Assembly (NCBI GenBank): GCA_947095535.1
Contig: OX352772.1
Coordinates: 230,703,911 to 230,767,910 of the forward strand
Direction: 5' to 3'
DNA length: 64,000 nt
Source of the DNA: Poecilobothrus nobilitatus
Taxonomy: Eukaryota > Arthropoda > Insecta > Diptera > Dolichopodidae
The notes under the pieces are model-generated. The model made no database searches and was not told the origin of the DNA. It saw nothing but the letters and a program-made list of their open reading frames with translations. Numbering within the stretch: the stretch's first letter is position 1; every line of letters starts with the position of its first letter. This document shows positions 42,554-52,393 of this stretch, piece by piece. The translations under genes and the position numbers were made by a program.

Positions 42554-43211
42554 TTTCTTTATACGAAGATTTTAAATGCTTGAATAACAGAATAATATTA
42601 AATTTTCAATACAGATTCATTCCCTTAAATTAAAATTACGCTTTACTAAATTTTAGTTGTTTTAATTAGAATCCCATCTTAATCCTATCTTAAGATGTAA
42701 ATAAAAATTCTATGCAACATTGTAATTTTCAAACTACAATTTAATTTAAAATTTATCTTAAAGATATAAATTGTAATCAAATGACGCTATAATAAATTAT
42801 ATTTCATTAATAATTAGATTCTCATCTTATACGTATTTTAAATAGAAAACAGTATTACAACATTGTAATCAAACGGCAATTTAATAAATTATCCCATTAA
42901 TGACGCTATGACGCTATAAGTTTTAGTTGTTTTAAGAATCTCATGTTAATCCTATCTTGAGATGTTAATAGAAAATTCTATGAAAACATTGTAATTTTCA
43001 AAATACAATTAAATTTAAAACTTATCTTAAAGATATAAATTGTAATTGAATGACACTATAATAGATTATATTTCATTAATAATTAGATTCCCATCTTATA
43101 CGCATTTTAATAGGAAACAGTATTACAACATTGTAATCAAACGGCAATTTAATAAATTACCCTTTTTCTGCATAAAAAGTATTAGCAACATTGTAATCAA
43201 CTGACAAAAAG
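42554..43211. promoter_or_regulatory. Divergent intergenic region with a ~269-bp tandem duplication
   Basis: It lies between polymerase B (leftward) and the Gln-rich ORF (rightward), so it must hold promoters for both. Two imperfect units start TTTTAGTTGTTTTAA near 42,652 and 42,921. Each contains a TCCTATCTTRAGATGTWAATA palindrome-like core, an AACATTGTAAT box and TTATCTTAAAGATATAAATTGTAAT. The Maverick insertion site in copy A corresponds to 43,126-43,131 here. Confidence 0.6.
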
Positions 43212-43421
43212 ATGGCGAAAATGCCACTTTATCATAAGCAACAACAACAACAGCAACATCAACATCATCAACAAGAGGAACAACAACAACACTCATTTTA
43301 TCAGCCACCAGAGCAAATTGAACATTTGCTGGCGCATCATTTTGCATATAACGAAACAACATCAAATTCCACCAAAAAAAGAAAACTGGTGGAATTATTT
43401 AATTCAAAAAAAAACCTTTAA
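43212..43421 (+). CDS. Gln/His-rich small Maverick ORF (copy B)
   Basis: The 69-codon ORF has a Gln/His tract (residues 9-28), then EQIEHLLAHHFAYNETTS and a basic, nuclear-localisation-like TKKRKLVELF. No catalytic domain is recognisable. It is divergent from polymerase B and lies upstream of another small ORF. A decayed homologue exists in copy A (25,040-25,320), so it is a regular gene of this Maverick lineage and not random. A DNA-binding or regulatory role is only a guess. Confidence 0.5.
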   Translation: MAKMPLYHKQQQQQQHQHHQQEEQQQHSFYQPPEQIEHLLAHHFAYNETTSNSTKKRKLVELFNSKKNL

Positions 43422-43444
43422 AAAAATATTTAAAGGTTAAAGAT

Positions 43445-43594
43445 ATGGAGCCAAGTAGACTCTATAAAATACATAAAATTAAAAAAATAAACACTGTTTA
43501 CGGTGAAAAATGGGTCTTCGAGACCCTAAATAATATTATATTTACACCGCAACAAAAAGTGCGGTATTTGAAAATAATGATTTCCGAAAAATGA
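43445..43594 (+). CDS. Short ORF resembling small OB-type Maverick proteins
   Basis: The 49-codon ORF starts at a good ATG. Its pattern IKKINTVYGEKWVFET...IIFTPQQKVRYL recalls short Maverick proteins with a K-x-T-x-YG-x-x-V...LP pattern that may adopt an OB fold. If so it could bind single-stranded DNA during replication. The similarity is weak and I have no search result. A partial homologue lies in copy A next to the Gln-rich ORF. Confidence 0.35.
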   Translation: MEPSRLYKIHKIKKINTVYGEKWVFETLNNIIFTPQQKVRYLKIMISEK

Positions 43595-43917
43595 GTAATT
43601 TTAAAAGAAAGTAAATTGAGGAAAATGAGTAATTTTAAAAGAAAGACGTGGTGATTTTCAGTTCGCCACAAAACAATAATTATAGTTTTTATGTTATAGA
43701 ATTTATTATATATTAAGAATTATGTATTTTATATTAAGAATTTTATATAAAGAATTTCAATAAAATATTTTATTTCAAATAAATTTTGCACTGTTTTAAA
43801 TTTATTTTCATTTTTCAGATGTTAGGATTTTATTTTATTTTTCAGATGTTAAGATTTTATTTTATTTTTCAGATGTTACCGAGTTTTGCAGATCCTTAAA
43901 GTTTTATTTTACAGATA

Positions 43918-44107
43918 TTAAACAATATTTGTTGAATTTATCCATGTGTTACGTTTCTCGTCAAACCCAAGCCATTTAACAAAAACTTTATTGCCTTTTT
44001 TCTTTAAAATTTTCTCGACAAGCTATACGTTTCGGTGTTTAACAGATGTGAATTCCTCCTCATAAAATCCACCAAATATTGAATCATTTTTATAATCAAT
44101 CAGCTGA
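43918..44107 (-). pseudogene. Maverick integrase C-terminal chromodomain (copy B)
   Basis: The minus strand has GFYEEEFTSVKHRNV, then VEKILKKKGNKVFVKWLGF and NTWINSTNI. This is a chromodomain with the expected aromatic (VKWLG) and Trp (TWI) positions. It is the C-terminal part of the integrase whose core lies at 46.48-47.13 kb. An LTR element inserted at a TATG site separates them, and removal of the insertion rejoins the frame. Chromodomains on integrases are thought to guide insertion to marked chromatin. Confidence 0.8.
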
Positions 44108-44111
44108 TATG
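44108..44111. repeat. Target-site duplication TATG, left
   Basis: TATG precedes the 5' LTR and is repeated exactly at 46,463-46,466 after the 3' LTR. A 4-bp duplication is usual for gypsy-group elements. Confidence 0.85.
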
Positions 44112-44492
44112 AGTTTCATATTATGTTGACATAATGTAGCATGAGATATGTGTTGCCATAATGTAGCATGATACATCATGTTGACACAACTTAATATAAT
44201 ATTGCATGGTATTGTGTTGGCATAATATTATAGTAGCTCATTCACCTTTTTTTGTTTTAAACATTTTTATATTTTAACAATAACATTTTTATATTTTAAC
44301 AAAAAAATAAAACAACATTATTTTTTTGATGATCTTTGCACTAAGTTAATTTAAGCATATTAATATATAAGTATAACTTTGTCAAATAAAATTCAGTCTT
44401 AAGATCAAACTCAAACTTTAAAGTTGAGGAATAAAAAAATAAAATAATTTAAATATAAATTTAAATTCTTGTGTTTTAAAAACCCATAATTG
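44112..44492 (+). repeat. 5' LTR
   Basis: It begins AGTTTCATATTATGTTGACA and ends AAAACCCATAATT. It contains an internal near-repeat (ATGTTGACATAATGTAGCAT / GTTGCCATAATGTAGCAT), TATATAAGTATAA as a possible TATA region near 44,363, and AATAAA near 44,386. It matches the 3' LTR closely except for a few indels. Confidence 0.85.
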
Positions 44493-44509
44493 GCGCAGTC
44501 ATGTAGGAT
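44491..44509 (+). promoter_or_regulatory. Primer binding site (tRNA-Ser type)
   Basis: TGGCGCAGTCATGTAGGAT directly follows the LTR. It matches the complement of the 3' end of insect tRNA-Ser (TGGCGCAGTCG-GTAGGAT) apart from the central bases. 17.6 and 297 elements use the same tRNA. Confidence 0.75.
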
Positions 44510-44591
44510 TTGCTATCCAAAGATAGTAAATCTTGTGATACGAACCGTAAATTGAAATATTTAAATACATATTTAATAATAAGAATTCAGT

Positions 44592-44846
44592 ATGGTTGCA
44601 CCAACGTTAAAAGATTTACGAAAAGTTACAGTATGTCAATTAAAATCACAATTTGAAGGATTAAGTGCTGCAAAATTGCATCCTGCTCAAAATGGTGAAG
44701 TAAATCCATTATCAGATAAAATTGAGCAAGAAATGGGAAATTTAAATTTCATCAATGGCATTGCGAATGTTAAGTGGAGCAAATTAAAACAGAGACTCCA
44801 GAGAAAAATCCGTTGCCGACCAACGAAATTATTGAAGAATAAATAA
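44592..44846 (+). CDS. Short ORF of the non-autonomous LTR element
   Basis: The 84-codon ORF sits where gag would start. TLKDLRKVTVCQLKSQFEGLSAAKL has the spacing of a SAP-like helical motif seen at the start of some retroelement Gags, followed by a basic C-terminus. It ends without capsid or nucleocapsid domains. It may be a truncated gag or meaningless. Confidence 0.35.
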   Translation: MVAPTLKDLRKVTVCQLKSQFEGLSAAKLHPAQNGEVNPLSDKIEQEMGNLNFINGIANVKWSKLKQRLQRKIRCRPTKLLKNK

Positions 44847-46064
44847 GGTATCAATTTTTTTAGAATAAACATGGTTTTATTTAAAACTTTTAAAACAATA
44901 TACATAATCATTTTTTTTCTAAACATTTTTTAATTTTAACTTAAAAGAAAATAAAATCTATTTTTTTAATTATGTTATAAATTAGTTTTATATAAATGAA
45001 ATTTATATATTTATAAATATATGAAATAAATATGTGATTTGCCGAAAACTTGGGCAAACCAATAATTATTAGATAGAAGAAATATTGTTGAAAACTTTTT
45101 GCTAACAGACAAATATTTTTGCATATAGAATATATGAAAATCAAATTTTATTATTATTGGCTGTAAAAATAAAAATTTTATTATTTGTATAAATATTCTA
45201 TACATTATTTTAGAATTAAATTTTTCCTTTGAAATAGATCTTAAGATATATTTCAATGCTTTGAATAATTTAATAAATTATCCTGTTTTTTAAATAAAAA
45301 GTTTAATTTAATCCAAAGCCTTATTCTGAAAAATAAAGCAAAAACATGTTCAAAGTATAAAAAGCCAAAATATAAATTCGACGTAACTCTAAAGAGAACG
45401 TCTTTTACAAAATTTATTTTCAACATTATTCCTTTACTCTAAGCTTAAAAAACAAAAAAAAAATCAAAATAAATATTACGTAACTCTTAAGAGAACATAA
45501 TTTAATTTTAAAGCAAAAATATAAAATTTAAATTCATATTTATTACAAGTACAATTTTTTTTTGTTCTATAAGAAAAAAAAATATGATTAATTAAAAAAA
45601 AAAAAAATATGTATTAGGTAATACGTATATAATATCATAATGTAGGTATAAGTATGTAATTGCAAAAATATAAAACAAAAAAAAAGAAAATAATTTAAAC
45701 AATAAAGAATATTGCACTTGGTTTGAAAAATAAAATAAAATTATGTATGTTGCTATATTAAAAGTAACAAATTGATATTCAAAACCAAAAAAAAAAAAAA
45801 AAATTTTAATTATATAATAAATAAGTAAAAAAAAAATATAAGTGTATTATTTAAGTCAATTTTTATACTTTGTAATATTTATTAGATCTATTAGATTTGT
45901 ATATTTATTACTAAGTTATATGAATTCAAAAATGTATAATATTGAAAAAATTAAGAATAAAACTAAGAATTAAGTAAAGTTTTTATAATGATGTTCCCTA
46001 TCTTTGAATTGTAAGAATGTTAATATAAATAATCATAATTTGAACTCAGGAGAGTTTCAAACTT
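44847..46064 (+). other. Non-coding interior of the LTR element
   Basis: Very A+T-rich DNA with many A runs and no ORF of note. It may include a packaging signal, but none can be recognised. Confidence 0.5.
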
Positions 46065-46462
46065 AAGAGGGGAGGAGTTACATAATATTATGTTGACATA
46101 ATGTAGCATGAGATATGTGTTGCCATAATGTAGCATGATACATCATGTTGACACAACTTAATATAATATTGCATGGTATTGTGTTGGCATAACATTATAG
46201 TAGCTCATTCACCTTTTTTTGTTTTAAACATTTTTATATTTTAACAATAACATTTTTATATTTTATATTTTAACAAAAAAATAAAACATTATTTTTTTGA
46301 TGATCTTAGCACTAAGTTAATTTAAGCATATTAATATATAAGTATAACTTTGTCAAATAAAATTCAGTCTTAAGATCAAACTCAAACTTTAAAGTTGAGG
46401 AATAAAAAAATAAAATAATTTAAATATAAATTTAAATTCTTGTGTTTTAAAAACCCATAATT
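46065..46462 (+). repeat. Polypurine tract and 3' LTR
   Basis: AAGAGGGGAGG (46,066-46,076) is a clear polypurine tract. The LTR starts at 46,077 with AGTTACATAATATTATG and ends at 46,462 with CCATAATT, followed by TATG. Compared with the 5' LTR there are small indels near its start and in the ATTTTATATT region. Confidence 0.85.
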
Positions 46463-46466
46463 TATG

Positions 46467-47134
46467 TGATAGGATAGGTACTCTTTACTTTGATAATTTT
46501 AAAAATTTCAGTAGACCAATTCGGTTGATAACCTTTTTCAAAAGTTTTTTTGTATTTTCTTATTCTAACTTATTTCTATTTTTCGTTTTTCTTAGAAATT
46601 TTTTCAGGGAGTAATTTAGTTGTTCTATGTTTAGTGGAATTATAGGTGTTTAATAAAGATTGCAATATATTAATCTATTTGTAGTTTCCTTGTAAACTAA
46701 ATATTTTCCACATTAAATTTTTCAAAGTTCGATTAAAGCGTTCTACAATAGATGCTTTCATTTCAGAGTAAGTATGATAGTGATTAATACCCTTCTTTAG
46801 AACAATATTTTGGAATATCGAATTGAAAATTTCTTTAGCTTTGATCTGAATGAATGTTTTTAGGTAAGTTTTTAGCTCGTTTTATAATTTTCTTTAATGC
46901 ATTTAAAACATTACAACCGGTTTTAGTTTTAATTGGTTCAGCATAAGCATATTTAAAAAATATATCTATAACGGTTAACATATATTTAAAACCTTTGTTG
47001 AATTTTCCATAAGGAATCATTTCCACCAGATCAATTTGCCACGTATCATTTACTCCTTTCTGCTTGAATTTCCTTGTAAGATACCTTTTTCTAGCTGGTC
47101 TATGTATTTCTCTTACTATTTGAGATCTTGACAT
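46467..47134 (-). pseudogene. Maverick integrase catalytic region (copy B)
   Basis: The minus strand carries EIHRPARKRY, NDTWQIDLVEM (first catalytic Asp), GFKYMLTVIDIFFKYAYAEPIKTKTG and NIHSDQS (second Asp region). After a frame change, INHYHTYSEMKASIVERFNRTLKN holds the catalytic Glu in ERFNRT. This is the retroviral-type integrase used by Mavericks, not an LTR-element pol. At its C-terminal side it is cut by the non-autonomous LTR element; the chromodomain lies beyond. An N-terminal extension upstream of 47,134 is not clearly open. Confidence 0.9.
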
Positions 47135-47272
47135 GATTTTTACACCATCTAACTAGTTTTAAAAATCTAATCTTACAATTCTTTATTTATATACTCTGAA
47201 AACTTTGAATTTTGACTGGGTTCTACAGGATATAACGCAGTTCAATTTTACTGGTAAATCATTATACCCGTA

Positions 47273-48830
47273 CGATAGGATCGGGTATAATAAAATTACT
47301 CCTCCGTTTGTAACACCTCGAAATAAGCGAGCCAGATATACCTTCAAAGGTATGGATCGGATCAGAAAAAAATTCTAAGACTTTTGAGCCATGTCCGTCC
47401 GTCCGTCCGTCTGTCAGCACGCTAACTCAAAAACTAAGAAATCTAGAACCTTGAAATTTACACAAAATATTCTGGGAGTAATTTGTAGGTTCCCTATTTT
47501 TTTTGGTTGAGTTTGGACCAAACCTTAGGGTAGCTCTCGAACACCTAACTTTTAGATCCCCACATTTTTTTAAAAATAGAGCTATGAAATGTTAACTGCT
47601 GATAGATGTCACAAAAATATTAATTTTATTTTTAATAACTTTTTTTTGTACCCCCACCCGTTACGAAGGTACAGCTCCCCAAATGTTCAAAAAGCTCTAT
47701 ATTTAAATTGTTATAGCATAAGTTGTATAAGGTATATCTTCATTTTGAAAACGCCAAACGATTACTACTTTTATTAGCTTTAAAAATATATATACAATAA
47801 ATATATTTTTGTGGCATACAGTGTCTTAATTTACCGTTATGCGAAACTAAAATTTTGCAAAATCCTTTAACCCTTCTATCTTCTAAATGGTTTAATTTAG
47901 AAACTTGAAATTTTGACAGAAGTTAGATCTTTGAAAATAAGTATGAGTCATTTCAGAAATTTTTTTTGTATCACCCCCCGTTTAGGAGCTGTAAGGGGTC
48001 AAAAACTGAAAATTTCCAATTTTTAAACATATGTAACTTGAACACCTGTTAAAATTGTTTTGAAGTAATACACAAAAATTAAAGCTTCAATATTATACTC
48101 TTATTTCTGTTAATAACTTTATTTAATAATATATGGTTACTTTATAATTCACGAAAGTGTTACTTGATTTTTTCAAATTTTCTAACAAATTTCTGTAACG
48201 ATTTTTTTGCATATTGTTTTACTCGATAATTTTAAATTGTTGAGGATATAATGCGTAGTACAAAAAAATGTAAATAAATAAACAACATAACGGTTGCTTG
48301 AAGAATTTTTATTTATATGATATTGATATATATACATACTTATATAATATCATGTTTATTTACAATATATCGTATATCTCACTAGTGAATGAATGATAAG
48401 AGTATAGATGTATATTATATAGCGCCGTATTTACATACATATATGTATTTTATTGTACTTATAAGAAATTATTCTGTCAATGGAATATTTAAATATAATA
48501 TAATATAATGTTTAAAATTATATTTATTATTTTGTACTAAGTAAATTTAATATACATTTACCGCTTAGTATTAAATGGTACTATAGAATATTTGAAAAAG
48601 TTTTGGATTGATAATCGTTATGTGAAATGTTAGAATTTGCTTTTGAAGAATGTATAAACATATATGTAGTTTGAATATATCTACAACCCATAGTTCTAGA
48701 AATTATAAAATTCACCCAAATTATTTTAAAATACTAAAATTTTAAAAAAATAATATTATAAGCAGAGTGACACATACTAACGGTTCGTACGGATATCTAA
48801 GAGTTGACAAAGGCAACTGTATTCTTCCTC
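47273..48830 (+). mobile_element. DINE-1/Helentron-like element, family B, copy 3
   Basis: It starts TATACCCGTACGATAGGATCGGG, has the (GTCC)n tract near 47,396, and ends with TCGTACGGATAT and the slightly eroded hairpin AGTTGACAAAGGCAACT. It is collinear with copy 2 over ~1.55 kb but lacks the 73-bp internal duplication. It separates the integrase start from the next Maverick genes. Confidence 0.7.
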
Positions 48831-48866
48831 GTTTTTAATTCAATTTTGGTAAGATATTTTACAAAA

Positions 48867-49109
48867 ATGGCAGCTGGTTCAACAACATTTCCATTTACTG
48901 AGGAAACTGCAATAGTCAGTATATAAAATTAGGTCCAAGTTAATGAAAGTACATCTACTGTAGATGAGGAGGAATTAATGGAAACTGACGAATTCGTACC
49001 ACCGTTTCAAGTTTTAGATGAAGATACAGATGAGCAACAAATTTGGGAAATAAATAACCAAGAAGGAGATCCTGACTATTTTGCAAAATTTTTTAGAAAT
49101 AATTTATAG
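48867..49109 (+). pseudogene. Small acidic Maverick ORF
   Basis: From ATG at 48,867 a single frame of 81 codons runs to TAG, with two internal stops (codons 20 and 22). The second half is strongly acidic (VDEEELMETDEFVPPF, DEDTDEQQIWE) and ends DPDYFAKFFRNNL. I do not recognise it. It lies on the opposite strand to the structural genes. Confidence 0.4.
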
Positions 49110-49299
49110 CCTAAAATAATATATAAGAATATTTGTATAAATGTATTATGTATCTATAAGTATTTCATAATAAAAACAAATTAAATAAAATTTACAAATT
49201 TTTCATTTATTCTTGACTTGACTAAAATATTACAAATTTAATTTTCTAGTAGTACAGGTATTTCAAAAAACAATCTAGGATAATTGCATTGAACGCTAT

Positions 49300-49751
49300 A
49301 ATTTTGTATTGGAATATATATTTCCTCGTGCAATTTCATAACATGTTTTTCTTGGCACGTTTTTATATATTTAATAACATATTTGTACATTTGATTCAGC
49401 ACTTATATTGTGTATCATTACAGCTTGAAGAAAATCAATTAAGTTGTAAAATGTGCCCGCTTCCTCCTTGTTAATACTAAGACATCGGACAATAACAATT
49501 CTTAACCCATATTGTAAACATAATTTTGTATTCTTTATTGATTGTTTCGAGTACCTTTCATAAAATTGCTAATAGAACTTACACCAATCATGATATTTTA
49601 AAATAGCTGGCTTTTTTCCAATACGGTGAAAAATGCTAGTTGCTACAAGAGATTCTGTATCAAAACCAATAAGAACTTTAAATGACAGATTTCTGTTGAG
49701 AAAATATGTATAGCTCAAAATCAAATTTGTGTTCGAACCTTGATCTTTCAT
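49300..49751 (-). pseudogene. Unassigned Maverick ORF downstream of the protease
   Basis: An open frame of 60 codons (FKVLIGFDTESLVATSIFHRIG, KPAILKYHDWCKFY) continues after a stop as further peptide-like sequence (QFYERYSKQSIKNTK, YGLRIVIVRCLSIN). It reads like a real decayed protein because residues are well mixed and the frame is long for this A+T content. I know no function. It follows the protease in the same direction. Confidence 0.4.
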
Positions 49752-49780
49752 TACTACGTTTTAACTAAAGCTTTTTAATA

Positions 49781-50268
49781 TTAATTATGTTGCTGAGATA
49801 CACAAGAATGTGAAAAATTTGAATTTCCAAATAAATTGTAAAACATATTAATAATCAGATTGCCGTTTTCAATATGATTATCTTTGTAAAATTGATTCAA
49901 AAAAGTTTTCATACTTAAACCAAAACATCTATATCAGCCAAAAACGCAACAGTATTGCCCACATACATCTGAAAGAATACCCTGTATCTGCCTATTATTA
50001 AAAGCTATGTACTGATTTTTCAAGTATTTCAAAATTTCGGGTTTATCTAAAACTCTACTATACGAATTAAAATATTCTGTGCAACCATGCTTTAGAATAT
50101 AAAGGGCAAACCAATGTGTTCCCGGATCTTTTATCTTGTCAGTGTTTACAATTAAAAAAGTTGGTTTTTCTTTTATTTTGGAATTTTGTCTAAAGCAAAA
50201 ACTCCCTTAAAATATTTGTTTGTAAATTTGTTACATTTTAAAACACTAATTATTTCTAAAGTGTCCAT
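49781..50268 (-). pseudogene. Adenain-like cysteine protease of Maverick copy B
   Basis: The ATG is at 50,268. The C48/adenain signature is spread over two or more frames: catalytic His in PGTHWFALYI, an Asn/Asp-type position in CTEYFNSYSR, Gln in NRQIQGILS and nucleophile Cys in SDVCGQYC. A tail with SMKTFLNQFYKDNHIENGNLI follows. In Mavericks and adenoviruses this enzyme cleaves capsid precursors during maturation. At least two frame changes and stops inactivate it. Confidence 0.8.
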
Positions 50269-50286
50269 GACTCAAACTGACTCAAA

Positions 50287-50565
50287 TCATACACCCCTTT
50301 TTATTTTTTCATTTGTTATAATAAAATCAAATTTTTCTAGCACTTGTCTTAATTCTTTATTAATTTTATCATTATCTACAGCTCCAAAAGAGTAATTTTC
50401 AAAATTTCCATTTATAATTTGTTTTGTTCGGAATTTGTAAGTATACTCTTTTACAAATTTTTTACAAGGTTCTTTAATTCCAACTAAACAAATATCTTTT
50501 ACAAATAAAGTATTTTTGTCATCACAACAAAAGTTTACGTCCACAAGTGCACAGGACGATGACAT
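50287..50565 (-). CDS. Unassigned Maverick ORF between protease and major capsid gene
   Basis: A 92-codon uninterrupted ORF with ALVDVNFCCDDKNTLFVKDI and FDFIITNEKIKR. The start (VDxNF...D...xVKxIxLVGI) resembles the N-terminus of the larger ORF at 56,419 (VDLQFLQLNEKQYFLKGLAV). The two may be diverged relatives with an exonuclease or RNase H-like beta-hairpin start. No catalytic set can be proven. It ends 18 bp before the protease start. Confidence 0.5.
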   Translation of the reverse strand: MSSSCALVDVNFCCDDKNTLFVKDICLVGIKEPCKKFVKEYTYKFRTKQIINGNFENYSFGAVDNDKINKELRQVLEKFDFIITNEKIKRGV

Positions 50566-50602
50566 CTTGTTGAATATTCAAATACGTGTTACAATATTTT
50601 AT

Positions 50603-51909
50603 TTATAGATTTGTGAATATATTTCGATTTTTATCAATTTGTATGCTTGCATCAAATTCTCCATAAACAATAGCAGTTAGTGTAGATGTAAGTGGTTTTG
50701 ATAGCCTTGCCTCAATTCTAACTGTACCCTGGTTTAGTAAACCCTGACATACTTCAATTCCAGATGCATCTGGAGTTAAATCAAAAGCTAGTATAAAAAA
50801 TCTATTACTAAACATAGACTTTATTATCTGATGACCATTATCATTGTGGTAAATTCCAGTACCTGAAAAAAGTGTACTGTATGCTCTTGTACAGCAATTA
50901 TTTTCGTCTGAAAAACTGGTTTCAATTGCTGAATTAATTAGGTATTTGCACACCATTTAACCACCGTTAACACCGTTTAACACAAATTGTGAAATATCAA
51001 AATGTTTAAAATTGTATGGGTTTTTTGATCTTTTTCCAGAGCAATCCATATTTTATGTCATACAAAAAAATATTGTGTTTGGCAACTGTCCAATAAAAAC
51101 ATTATCAACAAGTGATATTGATGAGCTGTTCATTGAAATTGTAAAAGTTTTTACTTCCAGACGTTTATAATTATATTTAGCATTGAATTTTCCAAGAACG
51201 GCGTTTTGTGCTAACAGCACGCTTGGAGTACCTCATAAATAGCGTGGCTTCTATATTTTTTAATTGTGATTCATCAGAATCGTCTGCAAAAAGATAAAAA
51301 TCTGGTTTTTCAAGTGTTAAAACTATACGAATGTCAACATTATTTATAAGTAGAGTAGGTTAATTAAACATATCTACGTGTAGTTTACCCATAAGTTCCA
51401 CTACATTGCTATTGTGATACAATTTTTCGCGCTCTTTTGATCCATTATTATCAGATTTAGCTATATTTGCTTTATCTAAAATCCATCCTGAACATTCTAA
51501 ATGAGTTGCAGTAGCATCTGTACCATAATTTAATAATGATCAATATAAGCTCTATAGTGATAATTTTTATCAGATGATGTTATATTTTTGCCATTTTATT
51601 GAACATTACATTGTTTTATTAAAGAATGTAAAATGTTATTAACTACACTTGGTTGTATTATTATTTTTCCTTCAGCAGTTTTATCATTATTCCAATGTGT
51701 TCCATCTTTCTTGAAGAGCTGTACTTTTAATCTCAAATATGTAGAAGACAAATTTCTATATGTATCGCCATGACCCAGTGAAACAAATTCAATAGTTGAA
51801 GGGTTGTCTAAAGAAGCAATAGGATTGTAGGAAACTTCTTCAGATCGTAAAATGCTAGAATGGGTTGGGTTTTAAAAATGTCCAACTCAGATTTCATACA
51901 CTCAATCAT
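50603..51909 (-). pseudogene. Major capsid protein (double jelly roll) of Maverick copy B
   Basis: It begins MIECMKSELDIFKT. The middle has ELMGKLHVDMFN and LLINNVDIRIVLTLEKPDFYLF in another frame. The last 117 codons are open and show the hallmark C-terminus FFILAFDLTPDASGIE...GTVRIEARLSKPL...VYGEFDASIQIDKNRNI. Full length would be about 435 codons, in line with Maverick capsid proteins. The protein would trimerise into hexon-like capsomers. Several frameshifts are present in the first two-thirds. Confidence 0.85.
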
Positions 51910-51911
51910 AT

Positions 51912-52346
51912 TTAATTAAAAATATCTTTTTGTTTCTTTTTGTTATTATCTTTGCGTCGATTTGACGTATAATAGTTTAAATTTTGAATGAATGGTCTTT
52001 TTATAGCTTTTCGTTTTCTTTTACCAGAAGAACCATACATTTCATTCAGTTTTCGAACGGCACCACGCCGTACATTTTTAACAATCCCTTTACTACGATC
52101 TTGCATAACTTCTTTTACATTTGCACCAGATGCAATGTCAGATAAAGCATTGATACCAGAGTTAATAACCTCTTTTTTCAAAATATCAGCGCCTGAAGTA
52201 AATAATGGTTTCAAATATCTAAAAAGTCCCCCAAAAAAGCTTCCCAATCCACGACCTCTTTGAAAAGGTACGGTTGAATGTAATAAAGGGCCGATATCAT
52301 CAAGTCCTCTACCAGATTGAATTAAATAATACTTATACTCTCTCCA
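51912..52346 (-). pseudogene. pVI-like minor structural protein of Maverick copy B
   Basis: The open frame includes YYLIQSGRGLDDIGPLLH and QRGRGLGSFFGGLFRYLKPL. It then has a helical region (DILKKEVINSGINALSDIASG) and a strongly basic C-terminus. This combination of a Gly-rich QSGRG start, an amphipathic helix and a basic tail is typical of the Maverick protein compared with adenovirus pVI. The body is intact from 52,247, but the presumed start codon is lost. Its stop lies directly before the major capsid start. Confidence 0.7.
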
Positions 52347-52393
52347 TAATGAATAAAATAAAATAATATATAGTTTTGTAAAATCGCTTTTAT

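Larger units (their letters stand above)
44112..46462 (+). mobile_element. Complete non-autonomous LTR retrotransposon inside the integrase gene
   Basis: This 2.35-kb element has two ~380-bp LTRs, a tRNA-Ser-type primer binding site, one short ORF, a long non-coding interior, a polypurine tract and a TATG duplication. It has no gag-pol coding capacity, so it must have been mobilised by a related autonomous element. The AGTT LTR start and the primer site are those of 17.6/297-like errantiviruses. Confidence 0.85.

Noticed and set aside
43123..43365. Minus-strand Val/Asp-rich ORF
   Set aside because: It is the complement of the CAA-repeat (poly-Gln) segment of the plus-strand ORF at 43,212; low-complexity shadow.
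44941..45256. Minus-strand hydrophobic ORFs in the LTR element interior
   Set aside because: Low-complexity Ile/Phe/Tyr-rich translations of A+T-rich DNA with no domain; likely chance.
46467..47134. Assigning this integrase to an LTR retrotransposon
   Set aside because: It lacks neighbouring RT and RNase H, and its motifs (HRPARK, NDTWQIDLVEM, HTYSEMKASIVERFNRTLKN) plus the chromodomain are those of Maverick integrases. The nearby LTR element is inserted in it.
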